Of a DNA stretch of 46,243 nt, positions 1-8,216 are shown piece after piece (position 1 is the first letter of the stretch; the number at the start of each line of letters is the position of its first letter). The notes under the pieces were generated by a model that was not told the DNA's origin, searched no databases, and worked only from the letters and a program-made list of their open reading frames with translations. The translations under genes and the position numbers were made by a program. The DNA is from Bacteroidota bacterium (lineage in GTDB: Bacteria > Bacteroidota > Rhodothermia > Rhodothermales > Bin80), in the NCBI GenBank assembly GCA_028873925.1, contig JAPPNA010000015.1:1-46243 (forward strand), written 5' to 3'.

Positions 1-373
1 CGAAACGTGAAATAGGCAAAACCCCGTGATTCACGCGTTTTGCAAGAGCTTCAGTGGTATATCGCGGTCAATATTTGTCCTTATCCCACTTCACTTCAAG
101 AAAATCGTGCAGTGACGCGCTGCAGGGTCCGGCAGAATGCTCCGAACGAGTGTCAAACCCCATACCGGCTGCGCGGAATTGCCCCCCCCCCCGCAGAAGC
201 TGACTGCCGGCACGGATCACACCGGAATCTGACCGCCACAGGTGCCACACCGCTGCCAATCCAAGTGGGCAATGTGGGTTTGCCGGTGGAACCTGTAGTC
301 AACGGCGCATACATCCGCCGCAACAGGGTGCCGAGTGCCTGCGAATTACTCAGAGGTACTGGCACCCCAGGAA
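1..373. other. Non-coding stretch at the left edge
   Basis: No convincing gene lies here; the short open frames have no recognisable sequence. It contains a run of about ten C residues (near 181-190) and a hairpin just after the ABC ATPase stop codon (326-367). In Mla-type operons a substrate-binding MCE (MlaD-like) gene usually follows the ATPase, but none is present here. A stretch at about 3-34 resembles one at 43155-43187, just upstream of the nagB fusion. Confidence 0.6.
326..367 (-). terminator. Possible hairpin terminator of the MlaEF operon
   Basis: A 7-bp inverted repeat (GGGTGCC at 326-332, GGCACCC at 361-367) begins 7 bp after the stop of the ATPase gene on the minus strand. The inner bases GAGT/ACTC can extend the structure. 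No T-tract follows on the minus strand, so it could be a Rho-dependent end or an mRNA-stabilising hairpin rather than a classical intrinsic terminator. Confidence 0.3.
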
Positions 374-1114
374 TCAACGGCCGATGCTGTATTCGTTGGC
401 TTTGACGAAAGACCGAAGGGTGGAATCAGAACTGGCGTGGAGCTCATCCACCGTGCCCAGCCAGTGCAGTCGGGCCTGATGCAGGTAGGCTACGCGGTCG
501 GCAATCCGCAACACCGAGTGCATGTCATGCGTCACTACAATGCTGGTAATGTCCAACTGATCAGCCAGGCCCTTGATGAGCTCATCAATGGTGTTGGAGG
601 TTTCCGGATCAAGGCCGCTGGTAGGCTCGTCATATATGATGTAGCGGGGCCTGAGTGCAATCGCACGCGCCAGCGCGACACGTTTGCGCATGCCACCGGA
701 CAATTCCGATGGGCATGTGGCCCCCACTTCGGGCAACTGCACGAGATTGAGGCATTCCTGCACCTCATGGTGGATCTCGGTCTCGGTCTTCCGGGTGAGA
801 GTGCGCAGCGGGAAAGCGACATTCTCAAACGCATCCATGGAGTCAAACAGGGCTCCCCCCTGAAAAAGTACCCCGAACTGGCGCCGGATCTGACGCAGTT
901 GTCGGTAGGAGATGTTGGAGAGATCAATACCATCGACAGTCACCCGGCCCCGGTCGGGGCGAATCAGCCCGATCGCATGCTTCATCAGCACGCTCTTGCC
1001 GGCACCGCTTCGCCCGATGATGGCTATCGTTTCCCCATCGTACAGGTCAAGGGAAATATCCTCCAGCACCAGATTGCCGGAGAATGACTTGTGCAGATTC
1101 CTGATGGAGATCAT
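374..1114 (-). CDS. mlaF: MlaF-like ABC transporter ATPase
   Basis: A 246-residue ATP-binding subunit of an MlaFEDB/TGD-type lipid transporter, which moves phospholipids between inner and outer membrane. Walker A GRSGAGKS is at residues 34-41, the LSGGM signature starts at 138, Walker B YIIYDE is at about 158-163 and the H-loop histidine is in VVTHD (196). The segment GVLFQGGALFDSM after the Q-loop is typical of the Mkl/MlaF branch rather than of other ABC importers. The gene starts 20 bp after the stop of the permease gene, so the two form an operon. No MCE-domain gene is adjacent within the window. The family is clear; the exact orthology to E. coli mlaF is an inference. Confidence 0.9.
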   Translation of the reverse strand: MISIRNLHKSFSGNLVLEDISLDLYDGETIAIIGRSGAGKSVLMKHAIGLIRPDRGRVTVDGIDLSNISYRQLRQIRRQFGVLFQGGALFDSMDAFENVAFPLRTLTRKTETEIHHEVQECLNLVQLPEVGATCPSELSGGMRKRVALARAIALRPRYIIYDEPTSGLDPETSNTIDELIKGLADQLDITSIVVTHDMHSVLRIADRVAYLHQARLHWLGTVDELHASSDSTLRSFVKANEYSIGR

Positions 1115-1134
1115 GGGTGGAAGGGTACGGATGC

Positions 1135-1896
1135 TTACAGCAGCAGGATAGCCAGCACCAGGTCAGCAATCAGCACGACTACGCAGCTGGTGACCGCCGC
1201 ACGGGTCGTGCTCTTGCCCACGCCCTCAGCGCCGCCTTCAGTGTAGTAGCCCATGTAGCAGGAAATGGATGTAATGAAGAATCCGAACACGAGCGACTTA
1301 ATGAGCCCGAACCAGGGACCGAAGTCGTCATAGTGCGCCTGGGCACCGCTGATGAATTCCCCTACAGAAACGACATCGGTCAGCATTGCTGCGCCAAAGG
1401 CCCCCATGACCCCAACAAAGCACGCCGCGACGTACAGGATCGGAAACATCAGTACGCCGGCCACCACGCGCGGCACAATCAGATAGCCGACCGAATTGAG
1501 GCCCATGACCTCCAGTGCGTCAATCTGCTCAGTCACACGCATGGTACCGAGCTCCGCTGCAATCCGGGCCCCGACACGGCCCGACAGAATAAATGCCGTG
1601 ACGACCGCCGCCAGTTCCATTGTCAAAGAGGGCACGACCACCGCGCCGATGATGCTGGCTGGAATCACAGGGGATACGAGTTGATAGGCGGTCTGCACGG
1701 TGGTTACCGCCCCTGAAAACGCGGCCGCTAGGGCAACAATCGGAATGGAATCCAAGCCGATCCGCCCCATCTGGATGACGATATTCTTGCGGTAGATGGC
1801 AATGTCATCCAGCGAGGCTCCGGCCCGCTTCAGCAGCAGGGCAAAACGTCCGATGCTGTAAAAAGGCTGAAAGAGTCTCAGTGCTAGGGCCTGCAT
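1135..1896 (-). CDS. mlaE: MlaE-family ABC transporter permease
   Basis: A 253-residue inner-membrane permease of the MlaE (DUF140) family. It has an amphipathic N-terminal segment followed by several hydrophobic helices, and it ends in a long hydrophobic tail (VVVLIADLVLAILLL). The conserved motifs ELGTMRVTEQIDALEVMG (about 138-156) and GAEGVGKSTT near the C-terminus are hallmarks of the family. It is the first gene of the operon with the MlaF-like ATPase and would form the E2F2 core of a lipid transporter. It diverges from radA across about 100 bp that must hold both promoters. Confidence 0.9.
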   Translation of the reverse strand: MQALALRLFQPFYSIGRFALLLKRAGASLDDIAIYRKNIVIQMGRIGLDSIPIVALAAAFSGAVTTVQTAYQLVSPVIPASIIGAVVVPSLTMELAAVVTAFILSGRVGARIAAELGTMRVTEQIDALEVMGLNSVGYLIVPRVVAGVLMFPILYVAACFVGVMGAFGAAMLTDVVSVGEFISGAQAHYDDFGPWFGLIKSLVFGFFITSISCYMGYYTEGGAEGVGKSTTRAAVTSCVVVLIADLVLAILLL

Positions 1897-1997
1897 GGCG
1901 TGAATGGATGTATGGGTGCGTTTATGACGCGGCCCGATTCATGTTTCTGACCCGCAGCGCCGCTGCGTGCGTACAATCAGGATAATCGGATAACGGC

Positions 1998-3338
1998 ATG
2001 GGTAAGACCAGAACGCGTTACGTCTGTCAGGAGTGCGGCCACTCTTCCCCAAAATGGCTGGGCAGATGCCCGAGTTGCAGCTTCTGGGACACCATGGTGG
2101 AAGAGACGGGCAAAGAAGCAAAGCGACCTTCCCTGCGGCGCGCACAGCCGCAGCCCATGGATGTGGTGGAAATCGGTGAAATGCCCCGCATTGTCACCGG
2201 CGGTGCGGAACTGGACCGACTCATGGGCGGCGGCATCATGCGGGGTTCCATAGCCCTGGTCGCCGGCGATCCCGGAATCGGCAAGAGCACCCTCATGACG
2301 GAACTGGGGCGCTATGTGGACCCGCTGACGGTGCTCTATGTGACCGGCGAAGAATCCCCCCGGCAGGTCAAACTCAGGGCGCAGCGACTCGGCGCGGCTA
2401 CCGCAAATGTGCTGCTGCTGGCCGAGACTGATACGGCCCACATTCTGGATGCCGCCGAAGATACGGCACCGGATGTGGTTATTATTGATTCCATCCAAAC
2501 CATGTATCACCCGGATGTTCAAGGGGCCGCCGGGAGTGTGAGTCAGATCAGAGAGTGTGCCGCCGTACTGATGCGGGCGGCCAAAGCCATGAATGCGGCG
2601 GTATTCCTGGTGGGACATGTAACCAAAACCGGTTCCATTGCCGGGCCGCGCGTACTTGAGCATCTGGTTGACACCGTTCTGTACTTTGAGGGGGACCGGC
2701 ATCATGGCTATCGGGTGTTGCGGGCGGTTAAGAACCGGTTCGGCTCCACCAACGAGATCGGGGTCTTTGAAATGACCGGTACCGGTCTGAGGGAGGTATC
2801 CAATCCCAGCGAGATCTTCCTGGCGGAGCGGCAGGCCGGACTCAGCGGTTCGTCGGTCATCTGTTCGGTGGAAGGCACACGGCCGGTGCTGGTGGAGGTT
2901 CAGGCCTTGGTTACACCAACCTCCTACGGAACGCCCCAGCGGGCCGCAACAGGAATTGACCCGAGACGTCTTCAGCTGCTCCTGGCGGTCCTGGAAAAAC
3001 GGGAGGGCCTGAGTCTGGGCGGCCATGATGTATTTCTCAATGTGGCGGGTGGCGTGCGATTGGATGAGCCGGCGGCTGATCTCGGCGTGGCTGCGTCCAT
3101 CGCGTCATCGCTGCATGATCTGGCAATGGCCGCCGAAAATGTGCTGATCGGTGAAATCGGCCTCGGCGGAGAGGTTCGAGGGGTCAGCAAACTGGAACTG
3201 CGGTTGCGGGAATCCGAGAAAATGGGGTTTACCCGGGCAATCGTACCCAAGATCAGCCTGCAGGGCCTCGTCCCGGTACCCGGCATCAAAATCCATGCCA
3301 TAGAAAGTGTCAGCGAGCTGCTGGGGCTGCTCGGATGA
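1998..3338 (+). CDS. radA: DNA repair protein RadA/Sms
   Basis: A 446-residue protein. RadA is a RecA-related ATPase that drives branch migration during recombinational repair. All parts are visible: an N-terminal C4 zinc finger (C10, C13, C24, C27), Walker A GDPGIGKST (90-98), the RadA-specific KNRFG motif (245-249), and a C-terminal Lon-like domain containing EPAADLGVAAS. The ATG at 1998 gives the classical MGKTRTRYVCQECG start. The length is normal for the family. The sigma factor gene follows after 12 bp, so the two may be co-transcribed. Confidence 0.97.
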   Translation: MGKTRTRYVCQECGHSSPKWLGRCPSCSFWDTMVEETGKEAKRPSLRRAQPQPMDVVEIGEMPRIVTGGAELDRLMGGGIMRGSIALVAGDPGIGKSTLMTELGRYVDPLTVLYVTGEESPRQVKLRAQRLGAATANVLLLAETDTAHILDAAEDTAPDVVIIDSIQTMYHPDVQGAAGSVSQIRECAAVLMRAAKAMNAAVFLVGHVTKTGSIAGPRVLEHLVDTVLYFEGDRHHGYRVLRAVKNRFGSTNEIGVFEMTGTGLREVSNPSEIFLAERQAGLSGSSVICSVEGTRPVLVEVQALVTPTSYGTPQRAATGIDPRRLQLLLAVLEKREGLSLGGHDVFLNVAGGVRLDEPAADLGVAASIASSLHDLAMAAENVLIGEIGLGGEVRGVSKLELRLRESEKMGFTRAIVPKISLQGLVPVPGIKIHAIESVSELLGLLG

Positions 3339-3350
3339 CTCCGGGCAATA

Positions 3351-4040
3351 ATGGCAACCCCGGCATCGTTTTCAGGTCGCACGCCAGATCACAATCGGTT
3401 GATGCCATCCGGAATGGCTGAACGAATCAGCGATGACGCGCTGTTGGCCGCGTATGCGGAACGCGGTGACCGGCAGGCCTTCAACCAGTTGGTTCGGCGG
3501 CATAAAGATCATGTCTATCGCTACATTCTTTCCATGGTGCGGGATCCAGAGCTGGCCAGCGATCTGTTTCAGGACACGTTTCTGCGCGTGATTGATGTGC
3601 TGCAGAACAGGCGCGGCTCCTATACGCCCCAGAGTCGTTTTGCGGGTTGGGTCACGCGCATTGCACGCAATATTGTGCTGGACCACTTGCGGAGTCGTTC
3701 CAAGTGGTACGATATTGCGGATGGTGACGAAACCTATTTTGACCGGCTCGCGGATCCGGAGCCGTTGCCGGATGAAGTGCTCCACGGCCATGAGCAGCGC
3801 AGTTGGCTCACCGGATGCATCTCGCAGCTGCCTGATGCTCAGCGGGAAGTGCTCATCCTCCGACAGGACACGGACCTGACGTTCAAAGAGATTGCGGACC
3901 TTACCGATGTGTCCATCAACACCGCCTTGGGGCGTATGCGCTATGCTCTGATTAATCTTAGGGCGCTGATAAAAAAACAAATGCCTCAGCCCAACGCGGC
4001 ATTGTCGCGCACCGGCCTGGCGGAAACCGCACCCGTGTGA
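3351..4040 (+). CDS. ECF-family RNA polymerase sigma factor
   Basis: A 229-residue group 4 (ECF) sigma factor. Region 2 is visible around FNQLVRRHKDHVYRYILSMV and the DLFQDTFLRV box; region 4 contains LPDAQREVLILR and a helix-turn-helix with FKEIADLTDVSINTALGRMR. The start is uncertain: ATG codons at 3351, 3402 and 3414 are all in frame, and the first gives an unusual 17-21-residue N-terminal extension. Seven bp separate its stop from the next gene, a one-TM protein with the layout of an anti-sigma factor, so the two probably form a sigma/anti-sigma pair. Whether it controls the two secreted coiled-coil proteins downstream is inference. Confidence 0.92.
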   Translation: MATPASFSGRTPDHNRLMPSGMAERISDDALLAAYAERGDRQAFNQLVRRHKDHVYRYILSMVRDPELASDLFQDTFLRVIDVLQNRRGSYTPQSRFAGWVTRIARNIVLDHLRSRSKWYDIADGDETYFDRLADPEPLPDEVLHGHEQRSWLTGCISQLPDAQREVLILRQDTDLTFKEIADLTDVSINTALGRMRYALINLRALIKKQMPQPNAALSRTGLAETAPV

Positions 4041-4047
4041 TTTGGTC

Positions 4048-4611
4048 ATGGATAAAAGACTTCAACTGCTTGAACATCTGTATGGGGAGGTATCGGACCC
4101 GCAAGCGCTGAAGGCGCTTCTGGCGGATCCTGAACTGCGGGAAGAATTCGGCCATCTTGAGGAGGTGCGTGATGTGCTCGCGTCCGGTATGGGGCGCACA
4201 CTGCCGCACGCGCCAAAGGCCGCGGTGGACCGGGTAATGCAGGCGGCGCTGCCGCGGCCCCGCAGGGTGTATATGGGGCGCAGGCTGCGGCCCCGACGCA
4301 TCGTCATCCTGGCTGGCGCATTGTCTGCAGCAGCGGCCATTGTGGCACTGCTGATTCTGGGCAGTCAGCCGCGTGATGAGGTGCCCGAGGTGGCAGAAGT
4401 TGAACATCAGGCCGATCCCGATACGGTGCTCAAATGGGACGATACGGATGACTTTATTCAGGTGCGCCAGACGCTCTCGGTGGTGCGCCAGCGCACCAGT
4501 CCTCAACTGTGGGATGAATCCGCGGTGATGTCCCTGGATTCCATTCCGGCCAACCCGGCGGCTGCATTGCCGGGTATCCATTCAGTAAGCATCAACCCAA
4601 GAGTTCCTTAA
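4048..4611 (+). CDS. Putative membrane-anchored anti-sigma factor
   Basis: A 187-residue protein with a cytoplasmic acidic/helical N-terminus of about 85 residues, an Arg-rich patch (GRRLRPRRI), a single transmembrane helix (about 88-108, rich in A, L, I and V) and a periplasmic tail of about 80 residues. That layout, and its place 7 bp after an ECF sigma gene, match a membrane anti-sigma factor. No zinc-binding HxxxCxxC (ZAS) motif is seen, so it is not a classical zinc anti-sigma. I chose the ATG at 4048; an in-frame TTG at 4042 is less likely. The function is inferred from position and topology only. Confidence 0.65.
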   Translation: MDKRLQLLEHLYGEVSDPQALKALLADPELREEFGHLEEVRDVLASGMGRTLPHAPKAAVDRVMQAALPRPRRVYMGRRLRPRRIVILAGALSAAAAIVALLILGSQPRDEVPEVAEVEHQADPDTVLKWDDTDDFIQVRQTLSVVRQRTSPQLWDESAVMSLDSIPANPAAALPGIHSVSINPRVP

Positions 4612-4616
4612 GAGCT

Positions 4617-5501
4617 ATGAAGGAAATACTCCGTACTACCGTATTGGTGGCGGCCGTCCTCTTCGCCTACGGAGGCACGGCCGTTGCCCAGACCATTGAC
4701 CTTAAGATCGCCGACGGGGTCGTAACGCTCAATGATCGGATTCTGTCCGAAAACGATCTGCCCGCCAGTCTCAAGCTGGATGGCGTTCGGTTCAGAGCGC
4801 GGCTGAGAGATGCGCGCAGTATCGTGGTGGAAATCAACGGCCGGCAGTACGACATTACCCGTCGCACCATTGAACCAAAAGCCTGGCGGACCCGCAAATG
4901 GCACATCCGTGTCGGAGAAGGCGACTATGAGTTAAGAGGAAACGGCTCCCTGTGGACGCTGCCCAAGCCGGTGGACATGGCGGAAGCGATGAGGCTTGCG
5001 GCGGAAGCCTTCGCTGCGACTACGGGATCTCTTGATAAGGCTTTTGAATCATACAGTCGTAACGTCAACAGGAATGTCGATCGGTTAACCGTATCGTTGA
5101 CCCGTTTGGCGGACAGGACTGACACGCTTGACATCACGATCATGCCTCGCCTGAGTCGGATGGCAGAAGTGTCAAGCTACCTGTCGCAAGTGCACGCTGC
5201 GGATCAGGAACTCTTTGCCGAAGTGCAGGCGGAGTGGTTGCTGGAGGCCGAAATGGTCGCCTTGGCGGCCCGCATCCGGGCCATGGAAGCCTCAGATGAA
5301 CGCCGCGCCCAAGTGGAGAAGCTGCGTGCACAGCTCCAGGAAACCTTTAAGAAGAAACAGGACAACCGGCGCCGCGAAATCCGCCAGCTTGAGGAAGAGC
5401 TGGCGCGCCTCAAGGAACGGACCGAAGAGAGGGACCAGGCGCGCGAACGCCTGATTGAAGCGCGCCTGAGGGAATTGCTCGGCAGTGAGCACATGCCGTA
5501 G
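4617..5501 (+). CDS. Secreted coiled-coil protein, unknown function
   Basis: A 294-residue protein with a clear signal peptide (hydrophobic TTVLVAAVLFAYGG, cut after TAVAQ at about residue 25). A beta-rich region of about 90 residues follows, then helical segments, and a highly charged coiled coil (about 195-290) full of R, E, K and Q that ends in RLRELLG. It starts 5 bp after the anti-sigma-like gene and is surely in the same operon. The C-terminus resembles that of the next secreted protein (5896-7074), which ends in RLNQLLG, and both have the same order of parts, so they are probably distant paralogues. This layout is reminiscent of periplasmic stress chaperone/sensor proteins, but no family is recognised. 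Confidence 0.75.
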   Translation: MKEILRTTVLVAAVLFAYGGTAVAQTIDLKIADGVVTLNDRILSENDLPASLKLDGVRFRARLRDARSIVVEINGRQYDITRRTIEPKAWRTRKWHIRVGEGDYELRGNGSLWTLPKPVDMAEAMRLAAEAFAATTGSLDKAFESYSRNVNRNVDRLTVSLTRLADRTDTLDITIMPRLSRMAEVSSYLSQVHAADQELFAEVQAEWLLEAEMVALAARIRAMEASDERRAQVEKLRAQLQETFKKKQDNRRREIRQLEEELARLKERTEERDQARERLIEARLRELLGSEHMP

Positions 5502-5895
5502 CGAGTTATTTTACGCCATGCTGTTCGGTTATGCCATATGCCTTGGCCGTTGGGTCTTGGGTGTCGGCTGGGCACTCCGTCGGCAACTGCAAGGTCGTCA
5601 TGCGTAAGGATTTGCAGCTCGCTGGCCCCGCAAAGACCTCACACCAGCCGGATGCGGACTATGGCCCAGCGGTTAAGGGAGTGGACGCTGAGGTCTTGCA
5701 GGAATTTACGGCCGATACGCAATCGCGCGGTATTGACCACCGATATCCCTCATGTCCGCCCGAAAGTCCGGGGTTGGAGAGGTGGAATTGCTAAGGCTGA
5801 ACTTGGAAGTGCGATGGAGCGTAACGCCTGTTTCCAACGTCTAACAGATATGCGCCTGATGGCGCACGAACGCTTATAACCAGGCAAGATTGAAG
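5502..5895. other. Intergenic, no gene recognised
   Basis: This 394 bp gap lies between the two secreted coiled-coil genes. Several short open frames exist on both strands, but none has a recognisable motif or a good start. It may hold a promoter for the second secreted protein; I see no clear -35/-10 pair. Confidence 0.5.
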
Positions 5896-7074
5896 ATGAA
5901 ATTCCAAACGCTGCTGACCTGCACGCTGGCCTTGGGCCTGTTGCCTCTGCCAGCAATCGCCCAAGAGGAGGAAACCGAGGAGGAAGTGGTCATTGAGCTG
6001 AACGAAGAGGCTGCGGAGACCCTCGTAATTACGGCCCCGGTATTGGACAGCCTGATGGTGGGAGGGGATGTACATATTGAACGCGATGGCAGTACCATTG
6101 TCGTCACCGGACGGCGCGAAGGTGGAGACCGACGGGTCAGGTACATCGAAAGGCACCTCAATGAACGCGGACGGCATCGGCCAAACTGGCCTGCGATTAT
6201 GCTTCGTCGGGATGGACGCGGTGCGTACGGCGTGCTCAGCCGGATATTTGAACTTGAGGGCGATTCCCTTGTGATCTTGAAAAATGACAGCACGGATGTA
6301 CAGAAAGTCTGGGTCATGCCGTATCGGGAGCCGGACCGCCGTGATGTGCGAGTGGAGCACCGGGGTGATTCGATGATTGTGATTGTCGGAGAGCCTTCGC
6401 GGGGCCGCAAGTCCGGCGTGGACAGGGACCGGCACCGAGGCCGCACGGAAGTGCGGATTCGCCGCGCGCAGGACGGACGCAGTGCGTATCGAGTGTCCGG
6501 TCGGATATTTGAGTTTGAGGGCGATTCCCTTGTGGCCTTGAACAATGATAGCACGGGTGTGCAGAAAATCCGGGTCCTGCCGTATCGCGAGCCGTACAGC
6601 CGTGATGTGCGTGTGGAGAACCAGGGCGATTCAATGATTGTGGTTATCGGCGAGCCTTCGCGGGGCCGTATATCCGGCGTGGACAGGGATCGGCGCAGGG
6701 GCCGCCCGGAGGTGCGGATCCGCCGCGCGCAGGATGGGACACGGCCCCATGTACGGATTCAAAGGTGGCCTCGCCATCAGCCCAGCGCTGAGGCCGCAGA
6801 GATTGCGCGGATGGAAGCCCGAGCGCGCACACTGGCTGAGGCGGCCCGTACGGCGAGCGATGATGATCGCGCCGAGAATGAGGCTGCGCTGAGAGCACAT
6901 CTTGCCGAACTCTTTGATCTGAAGCTGCGCATGGAAGAGCGCAGGGTGGAACGTGAACGCGAGCGTTTGGGACAGCAGGAAACCACGCTGTCCGATCGCC
7001 GGGCCAATCGCGACCGGATTATTGACGACCGCTTGAATCAGCTGTTGGGCCGCGGCTCCGTGTACCGCTGGTAG
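5896..7074 (+). CDS. Secreted repeat and coiled-coil protein, unknown function
   Basis: A protein of about 392 residues starting MKFQTLLTC with a signal peptide cut near PAIAQ. An acidic stretch follows (EEETEEEVVIELNEE), then a beta-rich region with an almost perfect tandem duplication of an 87-residue unit (see repeat 6211-6732), and finally a charged helical C-terminus ending in RLNQLLG. Each repeat contains a FELEGDSLV or FEFEGDSLV segment, a PYREP segment and GDSMIVxxGEPSRGR. I use the ATG at 5896; the in-frame TTG two codons earlier is less likely. Its tail resembles that of the 4617-5501 product. The function is unknown; a cell-envelope location is inferred from the signal peptide. Confidence 0.75.
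   Translation: MKFQTLLTCTLALGLLPLPAIAQEEETEEEVVIELNEEAAETLVITAPVLDSLMVGGDVHIERDGSTIVVTGRREGGDRRVRYIERHLNERGRHRPNWPAIMLRRDGRGAYGVLSRIFELEGDSLVILKNDSTDVQKVWVMPYREPDRRDVRVEHRGDSMIVIVGEPSRGRKSGVDRDRHRGRTEVRIRRAQDGRSAYRVSGRIFEFEGDSLVALNNDSTGVQKIRVLPYREPYSRDVRVENQGDSMIVVIGEPSRGRISGVDRDRRRGRPEVRIRRAQDGTRPHVRIQRWPRHQPSAEAAEIARMEARARTLAEAARTASDDDRAENEAALRAHLAELFDLKLRMEERRVERERERLGQQETTLSDRRANRDRIIDDRLNQLLGRGSVYRW
6211..6732 (+). repeat. Two tandem 261-bp in-frame repeats inside a secreted protein gene
   Basis: Two copies of 261 bp (87 codons) lie head to tail, about 6211-6471 and 6472-6732. They share long identical stretches such as gagggcgattcccttgtg and gagccttcgcggggccg. A third, partial unit may start at about 6721. 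High DNA similarity points to a fairly recent unequal duplication that preserved the frame. Confidence 0.9.
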
Positions 7075-7108
7075 TGGTATATTGCCATCAATTCAGCCGC
7101 TGCCTGCA

Positions 7109-7636
7109 ATGACTGCCGTACAACGACTGCGCAGTGCCCTTAGAGAGATCCCGGACTTCCCCAAGCCCGGGGTCATGTTTCAGGACATTACGCCCATTAT
7201 GGGCAACTCCGAACTGCTGCACGATGCGATCATGGTCCTGGCGAAGCCGTACCGGAATCTGGGCATCACCAAGGTGGTGGGGGTGGAATCGCGTGGCTTT
7301 ATTCTGGGGCCTCAACTGGCGCTGCATCTGGAGGCCGGATTTGTACCGGTGCGCAAACAGGGAAAGCTGCCGTATGAGACGTTTGCTGTAGAGTACAATC
7401 TGGAATACGGCAAGGACATCATCGAAATGCACATTGACGCGGTCAAACCCAGCGACCGCGTGCTGATTCATGACGATGTACTGGCCACCGGCGGCACGGC
7501 CTCGGCGACGGAGCGCCTGGTGACGCGCAGCGGGGCGGATATCGCGGGGTTTTCGTTTCTGGTGGAGATTGGTGCCCTTCAGGGGAGTCGCGCACTCAGC
7601 GGGCATATTCCGTTCCACGCTGCGATTACGACCTAG
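7109..7636 (+). CDS. apt: Adenine phosphoribosyltransferase
   Basis: A 175-residue enzyme that makes AMP from adenine and PRPP in purine salvage in the cytosol. The N-terminal IPDFPKPGVMFQDITP motif and the VGVESRGFILGPQLA segment are typical of Apt, and the PRPP-binding loop is VLIHDDVLATGGTA (about 127-140). The ATG at 7109 gives the standard MTAVQRLRSALREIPDF start; an upstream in-frame TTG at 7082 would add nine residues and is less likely. Its stop codon overlaps that of the convergent ridA gene. Confidence 0.96.
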   Translation: MTAVQRLRSALREIPDFPKPGVMFQDITPIMGNSELLHDAIMVLAKPYRNLGITKVVGVESRGFILGPQLALHLEAGFVPVRKQGKLPYETFAVEYNLEYGKDIIEMHIDAVKPSDRVLIHDDVLATGGTASATERLVTRSGADIAGFSFLVEIGALQGSRALSGHIPFHAAITT

Positions 7637-8040
7637 CGCACCGCTACGCAGGATATTTCGATCAGGGCACCGCGCGGCAGGCCGGACACCGCCACGGCTG
7701 CGCGTGCGGGTGGAATCTCGTTGAAGTAGCGGGCGTAGACTTCGTTTATGGTCGGATAGTCACTGATGTCAGCCAGATAAATGGTGCATTGGACTACATT
7801 TTCATAATCCATGCCGGCCGCGCCAAGGATCGCGCCCACATTATTGAGCACCCGTTCCGTCTGCTTCACGATAGTGCCGCCGATCATGTGTCCGCTCTTC
7901 GGATCTATCGCAATCTGACCGGAGCAGTAAAGGGTGTCGCCTACCAGAACCCCCTGACTGTAAGGGCCGATGGCCGCAGGTGCCATAGTGGTCCTTATCA
8001 CCGTACGTACGGGCGCGCTGTTAAGCAGTTTGCGTGCCAT
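7633..8040 (-). CDS. ridA: RidA-family enamine/imine deaminase
   Basis: A RidA (YjgF/UK114) protein of about 135 residues; the family hydrolyses reactive 2-aminoacrylate and related imines made by PLP enzymes. Diagnostic motifs are APAAIGPYSQG near the N-terminus, YCSGQIAIDP, the NVGAILGAAGM helix, the VVQCTIYLADISDY segment and the conserved C-terminal PPARAAVAVSGLPRGALIEI. I chose the ATG at 8040, which gives a length close to the usual 125-130 residues; an in-frame ATG at 8091 would add 17 residues with no family match. Its TAG stop shares the palindrome CTAG (7633-7636) with the convergent apt stop. Confidence 0.93.
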   Translation of the reverse strand: MARKLLNSAPVRTVIRTTMAPAAIGPYSQGVLVGDTLYCSGQIAIDPKSGHMIGGTIVKQTERVLNNVGAILGAAGMDYENVVQCTIYLADISDYPTINEVYARYFNEIPPARAAVAVSGLPRGALIEISCVAVR

Positions 8041-8216
8041 AAAAACTTGCGGTACTGGACTGGTGAACAGAGATGCCTCTGCCTGGCGCATACAATATCC
8101 AAAACGCCGCTCATTTTCTGTATGAATTTATCTCAAAGAATGACCGTTGGGTGGCGGGCAAACCCACGTGAGTGTTCGTTCGTATCACGACTGGATGACC
8201 AAAGCAATATATTCTG

